This document shows, piece after piece, positions 6,675 through 14,689 of a stretch of 32,502 nt of DNA; within the stretch, counting starts at the first letter, position 1, and the number at the start of each line of letters is the position of its first letter. Both the position numbers and the translations under genes were made by a program. Origin of the DNA: Arthrobacter sp. (GTDB lineage Bacteria; Actinomycetota; Actinomycetes; Actinomycetales; Micrococcaceae); NCBI GenBank assembly GCA_030146405.1, contig JASLBS010000144.1, positions 1 to 32,502 on the forward strand, written 5' to 3'. The notes under the pieces are model-generated. The model was given only the letters and a program-made list of their open reading frames with translations, was not told where the DNA came from and ran no database searches.

Positions 6675-7646
6675 ATGACTGCTCCCACCCCCACCGCTGT
6701 CCTGCCCGCTGCCGACCGCCGTACGGCAGGCGGACTCGGACTCGCGACGGTGGCCTCGGACGGCGCTGTGCTGGACACCTGGTTCCCCGCTCCCTGGCTC
6801 GGCGCGCCCTCCGCGAACGAGCAGGGGCTCCGCGACACCCTCTACGGGCTCGCCCGCTCGGGCAGGGACGATGCCCGGAAGGTGACGCAGCGCGTGGTCG
6901 ACGTCGAGGTGGACCTGGACACCGCTCCAGCCGGCGCGGAGGACGCGTACCTGCGCCTGCACCTGCTCTCGCATCGCCTCGTGGAACCCAACTCCATCAA
7001 TCTCGACGGCGTCTTCGGGCTTCTCGCCAACGTGGTCTGGACGAGCCACGGCCCCGCCGCCGTGGAGGACTTCGAAACCGTCCGCGCTGCCCTGCGTGCC
7101 CGTGGTCCCGTGGCCGTGTACGGGGTGGACAAGTTCCCCCGCATGGTGGACTACGTGGTGCCGGCGGGCGTGCGGATCGCGGACGCCGACCGCGTCCGGC
7201 TCGGCGCGCACCTCGCGGACGGCACCACCGTGATGCACGAGGGCTTCGTGAACTTCAACGCCGGGACACTCGGCCACTCGATGGTGGAGGGCCGGATCTC
7301 CGCAGGTGTGGTGGTCGGGGACGGCTCGGACATCGGCGGTGGTGCGTCCATCATGGGCACGCTCTCGGGTGGGGGCAAGGAACGCATCACGATCGGCGAG
7401 CGCTGCCTCCTGGGTGCCGAGTCGGGTGTCGGGATCTCGATCGGGGACGACTGCGTGGTCGAGGCGGGTCTGTACCTCACGGCGGGCACGAAGGTCACGC
7501 TGCAGGACGGTTCGGTCGTCAAGGCCCAGGACCTCTCGGGGGAACCGGGCATCCTGTTCCGCCGTAATTCCACCACCGGGACGGTCGAGGCACGTCCCCG
7601 CACGGGTGAGGGAATCGCCCTCAACCCGGCGCTCCACGCCAACTAG
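6675..7646 (+). CDS. dapD: 2,3,4,5-tetrahydropyridine-2,6-dicarboxylate N-succinyltransferase
   Basis: A 323-residue acyltransferase that transfers succinyl from succinyl-CoA to tetrahydrodipicolinate, committing the succinylase branch of DAP/lysine synthesis. It is the actinobacterial form (about 310-325 residues, unlike the 275-residue E. coli form). The N-terminal domain covers about 1-170. A left-handed beta-helix of hexapeptide repeats follows (about 185-290), with MHEGFVNFNAGTLG, DGSDIGGGASIMGTLSGGG and ERCLLGAESGVGISIGDD. Trimer formation is expected from the family. The ATG at 6675 follows a TAGACT -10 by seven nt, so translation is probably leaderless. It is divergent from dapE, and a lysozyme-like gene starts three bases after its stop. 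Confidence 0.95.
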   Translation: MTAPTPTAVLPAADRRTAGGLGLATVASDGAVLDTWFPAPWLGAPSANEQGLRDTLYGLARSGRDDARKVTQRVVDVEVDLDTAPAGAEDAYLRLHLLSHRLVEPNSINLDGVFGLLANVVWTSHGPAAVEDFETVRAALRARGPVAVYGVDKFPRMVDYVVPAGVRIADADRVRLGAHLADGTTVMHEGFVNFNAGTLGHSMVEGRISAGVVVGDGSDIGGGASIMGTLSGGGKERITIGERCLLGAESGVGISIGDDCVVEAGLYLTAGTKVTLQDGSVVKAQDLSGEPGILFRRNSTTGTVEARPRTGEGIALNPALHAN

Positions 7647-7649
7647 CAC

Positions 7650-8519
7650 GTGCCCGCGAGCGCATCCTCTGCGGCCGTCCGGCGTCGGCGGCGCAGGGCG
7701 ACGGGTGCCGCCCTCGCCCTGACGGTCGCCGTCGTCGTCGGCGGTGCGTACGCGGCGCTGTCCGAACTGGACGAACGCGAGATCCTGGTCCGGGAACACT
7801 GCAGTGCCACCGTGTCCGCGGGGACCTTCGAGCTGAGTCCACCGCAGGCCGGCAACGCAGCCCTGATCGCGGCGATCGCCGTGGACCGGGGGCTGCCGCC
7901 CCGAGCGGCGTCGATCGCGATCGCCACCGCGATCCAGGAATCGAGCCTGCGGAACCTCGACCACGGGGACGACGCCGGGCCGGACTCGCGCGGACTGTTC
8001 CAGCAGCGGCCCTCGCAGGGCTGGGGTACCGAGGAGCAGGTCATGACGCCGACCTACGCCGCGGGTGCTTTCTACGATGCGCTCGTCCAGGTGCCCGGGT
8101 ACGAGACGCTGCCGATCACCGAGGCGGCACAGACCGTCCAGCGCTCGGCGTTCCCCGAGGCCTACGCCGAGCGGGAGCCGGAAGGGCGCGCGTTCGCCTC
8201 CGCCCTGACCGGCCAGTCCCCCGCAGCGCTCGACTGCGTCCTGCGCGCAGCGACGGACGCGGGGAGCCCCCTGGAGGTGCAGGGCGCGGCCGAGGAGGTC
8301 TTCGGGCCCCTCGGCGGCTCCGTGAACGGCAGCACCCTGACCCTGGACGCCACGGGTGAGACCGGCTGGGCCGTCGCCCACTGGGCAGTGGCCAACGCCT
8401 CCGGTCTCCGGATCACCTCGGTGGCGTACTCCGACCTCGAGTGGGTGCGGGGCACCGGGGGCTGGGCACCGACGACGGCGGGTGAGCTCAGGATCGGCGT
8501 CGCAGGGACCACCCCCTGA
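7650..8519 (+). CDS. Membrane-anchored lysozyme-like (SLT-like) protein
   Basis: A 289-residue protein starting at GTG 7650, three nt after the dapD stop, so probably co-translated with dapD. A basic patch (residues 11-16) precedes one transmembrane helix (about 18-36), placing the rest outside the membrane. Residues about 85-170 look like a lysozyme/lytic-transglycosylase fold: ATAIQESSL with Glu97 as candidate catalytic acid, then the Gly-Asp...Asp-Ser-Arg-Gly-Leu-Phe-Gln core and RPSQGWGT. The C-terminal part (about 200-289) has no recognised domain. I infer a peptidoglycan-binding or -cleaving role, which suits its place in the DAP gene cluster, but activity is unproven. Similar proteins are usually left hypothetical. 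Confidence 0.75.
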   Translation: MPASASSAAVRRRRRRATGAALALTVAVVVGGAYAALSELDEREILVREHCSATVSAGTFELSPPQAGNAALIAAIAVDRGLPPRAASIAIATAIQESSLRNLDHGDDAGPDSRGLFQQRPSQGWGTEEQVMTPTYAAGAFYDALVQVPGYETLPITEAAQTVQRSAFPEAYAEREPEGRAFASALTGQSPAALDCVLRAATDAGSPLEVQGAAEEVFGPLGGSVNGSTLTLDATGETGWAVAHWAVANASGLRITSVAYSDLEWVRGTGGWAPTTAGELRIGVAGTTP

Positions 8520-8596
8520 CCGGCAACGTGACGGGCCGGTCGCCGTCCTTCGGGGACAGGCCGGGCACGTGCGGGAGCCCCCACGCCACGTCGACC

Positions 8597-8602
8597 TAGG
8601 AT
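8597..8602 (+). promoter_or_regulatory. -10 box of galE, leaderless type
   Basis: TAGGAT is followed by seven nt (GGAACGC) and the ATG at 8610. The ATG at 8601 overlaps the box itself, which argues for 8610 as the true start. Confidence 0.5.
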
Positions 8603-8609
8603 GGAACGC

Positions 8610-9638
8610 ATGAAGATCCTCGTTACCGGTGGCAGCGGATACATCGGCTCGCACACCGTTCTGACCCTGCTCGAGCACGGCCATGACGTGGTGGTGGTCG
8701 ACAACCTGCTCAACTCCACCGAGACCTCGCTCCACCGCGTGGCGGAACTCGCCGGCCGGGCCGCCACCTTCCACCGGGCCGATCTCCTCGACGAGGAGCG
8801 ACTGCGCGCCATCTTCGCCGAGGAGCAGGTGGACGCCGTGATCCATTTCGCGGGTCTCAAGGCGGTAGGCGAGTCCGTGGCGAAACCCCTCTACTACTAC
8901 ACCAACAACGTCGGCGGCACCCTGAACCTGCTGCGCGTGATGGACGACGCCGGGGTCCGCACCCTCGTCTTCAGTTCCTCCGCCACGGTCTACGGCGCAT
9001 CGGAGGAGGTACCCCTCACGGAGAAGCTCCCGCTCGACGCCGTGAACCCCTATGGCCGCACCAAGGAGCAGATCGAGGACATCCTCTCGGATCTCGGTGC
9101 AGCAGATCCCCGGTGGAACATCGCCCTGCTGCGCTACTTCAACCCGGTGGGCGCGCATTCCTCGGGCACCATCGGCGAGGATCCCACCGGTGTACCGAAC
9201 AACCTCCTCCCCTTCGTGGCCCAGGTGGCCGTGGGACGGCGGGAGAAGGTCCTCGTGTTCGGCAACGACTACCCCACCCCTGACGGGACCGGTGTCCGCG
9301 ACTACATCCACGTGGTGGATCTCGCGGCCGGGCACCTCGCCGCACTCGACTACCTCGTGGCCCACGGCGGCGTGCACACCTGGAATCTCGGGACCGGTAA
9401 CGGTTCCTCGGTGCTCGAGGTGCTCGCGGCGTTCTCCACCGCCGCGGGGCACGAGATCCCCTACGAGTTCGCGCCGCGACGGCCCGGGGACGCCGCCGTC
9501 AGCTACGCGGATCCGTCCTCCGCCCTCGCCGACCTCGGCTGGTCGGCGACCCGCACGCTCCCGGACATGTGCGAGGACCACTGGCGCTGGCAGAAGAACA
9601 ACCCGCAGGGCTACGCCACGACGCAGCAGGGCAGCTAG
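8610..9638 (+). CDS. galE: UDP-glucose 4-epimerase
   Basis: A 342-residue short-chain dehydrogenase-fold enzyme that interconverts UDP-glucose and UDP-galactose for the Leloir pathway and cell-envelope glycan precursors. The NAD-binding motif TGGSGYIGSH is at 6-15. GLKAVGES, SSSATVYG (122-129, Ser124) and the catalytic pair Tyr148/Lys152 in NPYGRTK are all canonical, and the length equals the family norm. ATG 8610 is preferred to ATG 8601: it gives the standard MKILVTGG start, and a -10 box covers 8601. The gene lies 90 bp after the lysozyme-like gene with its own promoter, and ends at a terminator shared with convergent gltA. Confidence 0.95.
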   Translation: MKILVTGGSGYIGSHTVLTLLEHGHDVVVVDNLLNSTETSLHRVAELAGRAATFHRADLLDEERLRAIFAEEQVDAVIHFAGLKAVGESVAKPLYYYTNNVGGTLNLLRVMDDAGVRTLVFSSSATVYGASEEVPLTEKLPLDAVNPYGRTKEQIEDILSDLGAADPRWNIALLRYFNPVGAHSSGTIGEDPTGVPNNLLPFVAQVAVGRREKVLVFGNDYPTPDGTGVRDYIHVVDLAAGHLAALDYLVAHGGVHTWNLGTGNGSSVLEVLAAFSTAAGHEIPYEFAPRRPGDAAVSYADPSSALADLGWSATRTLPDMCEDHWRWQKNNPQGYATTQQGS

Positions 9639-9687
9639 TCCGGGTCTCGGACCGGCTCCCCCACCAAATCCGGCACCGGAACCCAGA

Positions 9688-9729
9688 ACGACGGCGGCCA
9701 CCCTCCTGAGGGAGGGCGGCCGCCGTCGT
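9688..9729. terminator. Bidirectional terminator between galE and gltA
   Basis: The outer stem ACGACGGCGGCC (9688-9699) pairs with GGCCGCCGTCGT (9718-9729). An inner stem CCCTCC/GGAGGG (9701-9706, 9711-9716) closes on the loop TGAG. Only one A/C mismatch separates the two stems. It sits between convergent gene ends. Confidence 0.85.
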
Positions 9730-9755
9730 CGGGAACTGCCGTGCCAGGACCGGCG

Positions 9756-11039
<1,284 letters not shown>

Positions 11040-11202
11040 CGATTCTCCTTCAGGAGCTGGAGCGAGGTCGTCGCCACAATCATCGCCGTACACGAGGAGC
11101 ACGATGGTCCCGGCACTGGCACATTCAGCTGAAACGCTACCGTCGGACGGGCCCGATCACTAATCCTGCAAACCTTCGTTGTGGAACAGCAACGGGGAGC
11201 AA

Positions 11203-12357
11203 TCAGTGCTCGGTAGCCGTGAGGCGCCGTGCGGCGGCATCGATCCGTTCGTCGCTGCCGGTCAGCGCCATGCGGATGAAGCCGTCTCCCGCGTCCCCGT
11301 AGAAGGTGCCGGGGCCAGCGAGGATCCCCAGCTCCGCGAGTTCCGCGATGGTGTCCCACGTGGACCGCCCGTTGGAGGCCCACAGATACAGTCCTGCGGC
11401 CGAGCCAGAGATCGTGAAGCCCGCGGCCCGCAGTGCCGGGACGAGCACGGCGCGTCGACGCCGGTACCGGTCCTTCTGCTCGGCGACGTGGGCGTCGTCG
11501 CCGAGTGCCACGCGCATGGCCTCCTGCACCGGATACGGGACGATCATCCCCGCATGCTTGCGGGATCTGACCAGGTTGGCGATGATCGCGGGGTCCCCGG
11601 CCGTGAAGGCAGCACGGTACCCGGCGAGATTGGACTGCTTGCTCAGCGAGTAGACGGCGAGCAGCAACTCGTGCGAACCGCCGCTCACGCGCGGGTCGAG
11701 CACGCTCGGCACCGGCTCGCCGCCCTCGGCCGGGTCCCACGGACCCCAGCCCAGTTCCCCGTAGCACTCGTCCGAGGCCACCACGGCCCCGAGGGACCGC
11801 GCCGCGTCGACCATCGTCCTGAGTGCGTCGACGTCGAGCACCTCACCCGTCGGATTGCCGGGTGAGTTGATCCAGACGAGGCGGACCCGCGCACGGAGGT
11901 CGTCGGAGAGCTCGTCCAGTGAGTCCGCGGCCACCGGAGTGGCACCGGCAAGGAGTGCACCGACGTCGTACGTGGGGTAGGCCACGCGTGGGCGGACCAC
12001 CACGTCGTCCTTCCCCAGGCCCAGCAGCAGGGGCAACCAGGCGACGAGCTCCTTGGAGCCGACGGTGGGGAGGATGTCCTCGGGATCGATCCCCGGCACT
12101 CCCCTGCGCCGGACGAACCAGTCGCTGATCGCCTCACGGAGCCGGGACGTGCCGTGGGTGGTCGGGTAGCCGTGGGCATCGGCGGCTGCTGCGAGGGCCT
12201 GCTGGATCAGATCCGGTGTGGCGTCCACGGGGGTGCCGATCGAGAGGTCCACCACGCCGTCCGCGTGCCGGACAGCGATCTCCCGATAGGGCGCCATGGC
12301 GTCCCAGGGGTAATCGGGCAGGTGCAGGCCGAAGGACGCCGGCTCGCCGCGGGTCAC
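11203..12357 (-). CDS. dapC: Succinyldiaminopimelate transaminase
   Basis: A 384-residue class I/II PLP aminotransferase. It makes N-succinyl-LL-diaminopimelate from the keto precursor, using glutamate as amino donor, between DapD and DapE. Key residues: SPGNPTG (165-171) with the substrate-region Asn168, Asp196 in ASDECY (pyridine N contact) and the Schiff-base lysine Lys240 in YSLSKQSNLAGYR. The N-terminal LPDYPWDA and the fdxA-dapC order are typical of the actinobacterial DapC. The GTG start (12357) directly abuts the fdxA stop with no spacer, implying translational coupling to the ferredoxin gene. With dapD and dapE nearby, three steps of the succinylase branch are in this window. Confidence 0.93.
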   Translation of the reverse strand: MTRGEPASFGLHLPDYPWDAMAPYREIAVRHADGVVDLSIGTPVDATPDLIQQALAAAADAHGYPTTHGTSRLREAISDWFVRRRGVPGIDPEDILPTVGSKELVAWLPLLLGLGKDDVVVRPRVAYPTYDVGALLAGATPVAADSLDELSDDLRARVRLVWINSPGNPTGEVLDVDALRTMVDAARSLGAVVASDECYGELGWGPWDPAEGGEPVPSVLDPRVSGGSHELLLAVYSLSKQSNLAGYRAAFTAGDPAIIANLVRSRKHAGMIVPYPVQEAMRVALGDDAHVAEQKDRYRRRRAVLVPALRAAGFTISGSAAGLYLWASNGRSTWDTIAELAELGILAGPGTFYGDAGDGFIRMALTGSDERIDAAARRLTATEH

Positions 12358-12705
12358 CTAGGCAGGCTGGTTCTGGGGCGGCAGCACCGCGATGATCGGG
12401 TGGTCGAAGCCGGTGTTGCCGACCTTCGCTGCTCCACCGGGCGAGCCGAGGGCTGCTCCGGCGGGTGCCGGGACGTCGAAGAACTCGACGTTGGCCTTGT
12501 AGTACTCGGCCCACTGCTCGGGGGTGTCGTCCTCGTAGTAGATGGCCTCCACCGGGCACACGGGTTCGCACGCTCCGCAGTCCACACACTCGTCGGGGTG
12601 GATGTAGAGCGACCGCTCGCCCTCATAGATGCAGTCGACAGGGCACTCCTCGATACAGGCCTTGTCCTTGACATCCACGCATGGCTGCGCGATTACGTAG
12701 GTCAC
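12358..12705 (-). CDS. fdxA: 7Fe ferredoxin
   Basis: A 115-residue [3Fe-4S][4Fe-4S] electron carrier. The cysteine pattern matches Azotobacter ferredoxin I: Cys9, Cys17 and Cys50 for the 3Fe cluster; Cys21, Cys40, Cys43 and Cys46 for the 4Fe cluster; and the extra Cys25. Residues 52-115 form the usual acidic C-terminal region (DDTPEQWAEYYKANVEFF). The start is GTG 12705, with GGAAAGG upstream as probable Shine-Dalgarno. A TAAGCT (12762-12767, minus) about 57 nt upstream could be the -10 box. It heads the fdxA-dapC pair. A partner oxidoreductase is not encoded nearby. Confidence 0.96.
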   Translation of the reverse strand: MTYVIAQPCVDVKDKACIEECPVDCIYEGERSLYIHPDECVDCGACEPVCPVEAIYYEDDTPEQWAEYYKANVEFFDVPAPAGAALGSPGGAAKVGNTGFDHPIIAVLPPQNQPA

Positions 12706-12838
12706 TTCCCACGCCTTTCCTGGTGACTGGGGGTGGCTGCCGCACCTTCGGTACGGATTCCAGCTTAACGCAACCCTCCGGAACAGCAGGACGGTTGCGT
12801 CGGGGATGCACGCCGCGACACTGCGCCCCGAAGATGCC

Positions 12839-12844
12839 TACCCT
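12839..12844 (+). promoter_or_regulatory. -10 box of the small SH3-like gene, leaderless type
   Basis: TACCCT is followed by six nt (TGATGG) and the GTG at 12851. No Shine-Dalgarno is present. Confidence 0.45.
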
Positions 12845-12850
12845 TGATGG

Positions 12851-13084
12851 GTGCCGACCCCCGCCGAGCTCCTCAGATCGCTCCCCCTGCGCTCACGGGT
12901 GGTGGTACGGCGCCGCCTGGACGCGGGTTTCACCGACTCGCTCGGGGAACTCATCGCCCTCGACGACACGAGTTGCACGGTACGCACGCGCAGGGGCGAC
13001 GACGTCGTGCTGTTGGCTGACGTCACGGCGGCGAAGCAGGTACCACCGGCCCCACCGCGCCGTGCTCCCCGCAGACCCCTGTGA
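12851..13084 (+). CDS. Small SH3-like protein (N-terminal domain of an Rv0428c-type acetyltransferase?)
   Basis: A 77-residue protein starting at GTG 12851. The stretch RVVVRRRLDAGFTDSLGELI, the following LDDTSCTVRTRRGDDVV and the ending VTAAKQVPPAPPRR resemble the SH3-like N-terminal domain that precedes the GNAT domain in Rv0428c-type proteins of actinobacteria. That recognition is from memory and moderately sure. No GNAT domain follows: the frame stops after a short Pro/Arg tail, at about the point where the linker to the catalytic domain would lie. It could be a free-standing domain or a shortened gene. It is divergent from fdxA across 145 bp and convergent with the next membrane protein gene, with 24 bp between them. 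Confidence 0.6.
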   Translation: MPTPAELLRSLPLRSRVVVRRRLDAGFTDSLGELIALDDTSCTVRTRRGDDVVLLADVTAAKQVPPAPPRRAPRRPL

Positions 13085-13108
13085 CGTCGGACGTGGTCCT
13101 GGACGCGC

Positions 13109-13396
13109 TCACTCGCCGGCCGCCCGCCCCGCGGACGTCCTGTCCGCCCGGGCGAGCAGTTCCCCGTGCCGCATCACCAGCGACGCTCCGACGAGTGCCG
13201 CGGAGAACAGGGTGAACACCGTGGGCAGAAGGATGAGCAGAAGTGTCAGGGCCACGGAGCCGGGTGCGGCTCCGTCGATCGTCTCGGTGCCGACGTTGGC
13301 GAGGATCGAGCGGGTGAGCAGGGGCAGAGAGATCGCCAGGACGCCCAGGATGATTCCCCAGCGCAGTGTCCCTCTCCGCACTTGTCCAGCGATCAT
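13109..13396 (-). CDS. Small two-helix membrane protein
   Basis: A 95-residue protein of unrecognised family. Two hydrophobic segments (about 12-33 and 47-70) are joined by a polar loop of about 14 residues; the N-terminus is basic and the last 20 residues are charged. The ATG at 13396 has a good purine-rich Shine-Dalgarno (GAAGGGG). It is divergent from the ArsR-like gene across 172 bp, so the regulator may control it, but no shared operator is proven. Confidence 0.65.
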   Translation of the reverse strand: MIAGQVRRGTLRWGIILGVLAISLPLLTRSILANVGTETIDGAAPGSVALTLLLILLPTVFTLFSAALVGASLVMRHGELLARADRTSAGRAAGE

Positions 13397-13521
13397 GACG
13401 CCCCTTCGACTGTCCGGCTGCTCCTACCCACCCAGCGAAGCACTCGCACTGCCCGGCAGCAATGCCTGTGCGCCGATCGTTACACCCTGCCGGAACGACG
13501 CGACCCGACGGCAGTGATAGT

Positions 13522-13539
13522 GATTGGGACCTGTCAATC
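13522..13539. promoter_or_regulatory. Candidate operator upstream of the ArsR-like gene
   Basis: A short dyad GATTG-N8-CAATC (13522-13526 and 13535-13539) lies about 18 bp upstream of the -10 box, where a regulator could block RNA polymerase. It is short, so chance is possible. It also lies between the divergent membrane protein gene and the regulator gene. Confidence 0.3.
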
Positions 13540-13556
13540 GAACGGCTGTTCTCCCG

Positions 13557-13562
13557 TACACT
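13557..13562 (+). promoter_or_regulatory. -10 box of the ArsR-like gene, leaderless type
   Basis: TACACT is followed by six nt (GGGCGG) and the ATG at 13569. No -35 consensus is seen. Confidence 0.5.
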
Positions 13563-13568
13563 GGGCGG

Positions 13569-14063
13569 ATGGACAATGACGAGGCCCTCCAGGCTCGTGG
13601 GCGCGCGCTCAGTTCCCCCATCCGGCTCCGCATCCTCAGGCTCTGCCTGCACAAGCCGCGGACCAACAAGGAGATCGCCGAGACGCTCGAACTGAATCCG
13701 GCGACGGCGCTCCATCACGTGAGGACCCTCCTGACCACGGGCTTCCTCGCGGCCGAGCAGCCCCGCACCGGTAACCGCGGCGCCAAGGAGATCCCGTACC
13801 GTGCCACGGGCCTGTCCTGGAACAGCCGCATCCCCCATTCAGCACCGGTCCTGGTGGAGACCTTCCTCCAGGAGATCGAGGGCCTGCAGCCCGAGGAGAT
13901 CGATGTCTGGCGCCTCGGCGTCAGACTCAACGACGAGCATCGCGCGGAGATGATGGGAAGGATCCGTGAGGTCCTCGAGGACTACGCGCAGCGCGGCCCG
14001 GACGAGGACGGCACCGCCACCTCGATCCTGCTGGCCCACCACCTCGACCGCACCGCCGACTGA
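13569..14063 (+). CDS. ArsR-type winged-helix transcriptional regulator
   Basis: A 164-residue DNA-binding protein. Residues about 5-75 form the winged helix-turn-helix: LSSPIRLRILRLCLHKPRTN, then KEIAETLELNPATALHHVRTLL as the HTH pair, and a basic wing with RTGNRGAKEIPY. The C-terminal half (about 90-164) is acidic and helical and probably dimerises or binds a ligand. No cysteine pair typical of metal-sensing ArsR proteins (ELCVCDL) is present, so metal sensing is unlikely. The start at ATG 13569 is chosen because of the -10 box directly upstream; a TTG at 13524 in the same frame would add 15 unrelated residues. Targets are unknown; autoregulation through the GATTG dyad is possible. Confidence 0.8.
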   Translation: MDNDEALQARGRALSSPIRLRILRLCLHKPRTNKEIAETLELNPATALHHVRTLLTTGFLAAEQPRTGNRGAKEIPYRATGLSWNSRIPHSAPVLVETFLQEIEGLQPEEIDVWRLGVRLNDEHRAEMMGRIREVLEDYAQRGPDEDGTATSILLAHHLDRTAD

Positions 14064-14067
14064 CCGT

Positions 14068-14080
14068 TCCCCTCCGGGGA
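14068..14080. terminator. Weak hairpin between convergent genes
   Basis: TCCCC (14068-14072), loop TCC, GGGGA (14076-14080), five nt after the regulator stop and before the convergent membrane protein stop. A five-bp stem with no T-run is weak support. Confidence 0.35.
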
Positions 14081-14098
14081 CTTCACGCCCGACGAGCC

Positions 14099-14674
14099 CT
14101 AGCGGCGGGTGGATCTGCTCAGCACGACGGCGGTCGCCACCACTGCGGCGAGTGTCATCAGCACGACGCCGAAGAGCCACAGATTACCCGCGAGAGAGAC
14201 CGCGGGGGCCACGTCGGAGGAGCCGGTGAGGATCAGTGCCTGGCGCGACGTGGAGAGCACGGCCACCACCACGTAGGCCGCGGCACCCGCCACCGCCGTC
14301 GCCATGATGTTCCGGGCCCAGAGGCCGCACAGCAGGAAGACGCTGAAGGCGAGGACCAGTGCTCCGAATGCCCCCAGCGGCACCCCGGTGTCGCCCACCT
14401 CCACGATGTGTGCATGGAGGAGCGTGCCGAAGACCCCGGCCATAAGACCGCCCGCGGTCGCGCCCAGGAGAGCGGACCATCGACCCGGCCCGGCGTCCGA
14501 CCGCCCTCCGGGGACGCCCCGGCCGCCGGCGGTGGGCCCGGCACCGACCGGCGGCCCGACGCTGTTCTGCACACCTGCAGCGCGCGTCGTCGTCGATCCC
14601 GGTCGAGCCGGCTCCGGGGACGCCGAACGCCGGCCCTCCCCTGCTGGGGAGGTACCGGCGTCGTCGGAGGTCAC
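14099..14674 (-). CDS. Four-helix membrane protein downstream of typA
   Basis: A 191-residue protein starting at GTG 14674. Residues 1-65 are Gly/Pro/Ala/Ser-rich and probably disordered in the cytoplasm. Four hydrophobic segments follow (about 68-88, 98-118, 122-142 and 160-185), ending in a short basic tail. It begins 15 nt after the typA stop and is probably co-transcribed with typA. It resembles the small membrane proteins (DUF6113-like) that I recall next to typA in Micrococcaceae; this family name is from memory. No catalytic motif is visible and no function is assigned. Confidence 0.72.
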   Translation of the reverse strand: MTSDDAGTSPAGEGRRSASPEPARPGSTTTRAAGVQNSVGPPVGAGPTAGGRGVPGGRSDAGPGRWSALLGATAGGLMAGVFGTLLHAHIVEVGDTGVPLGAFGALVLAFSVFLLCGLWARNIMATAVAGAAAYVVVAVLSTSRQALILTGSSDVAPAVSLAGNLWLFGVVLMTLAAVVATAVVLSRSTRR

Positions 14675-14689
14675 TGTGCCACTGGCGCG

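Noticed and set aside
6651..9701. A 1016-codon open frame on the minus strand
   Set aside because: It runs antisense through dapD, the lysozyme-like gene and galE, all well recognised on the plus strand. The product is Gly/Arg/His/Val-rich without any domain, the usual shadow of high-GC codon bias.
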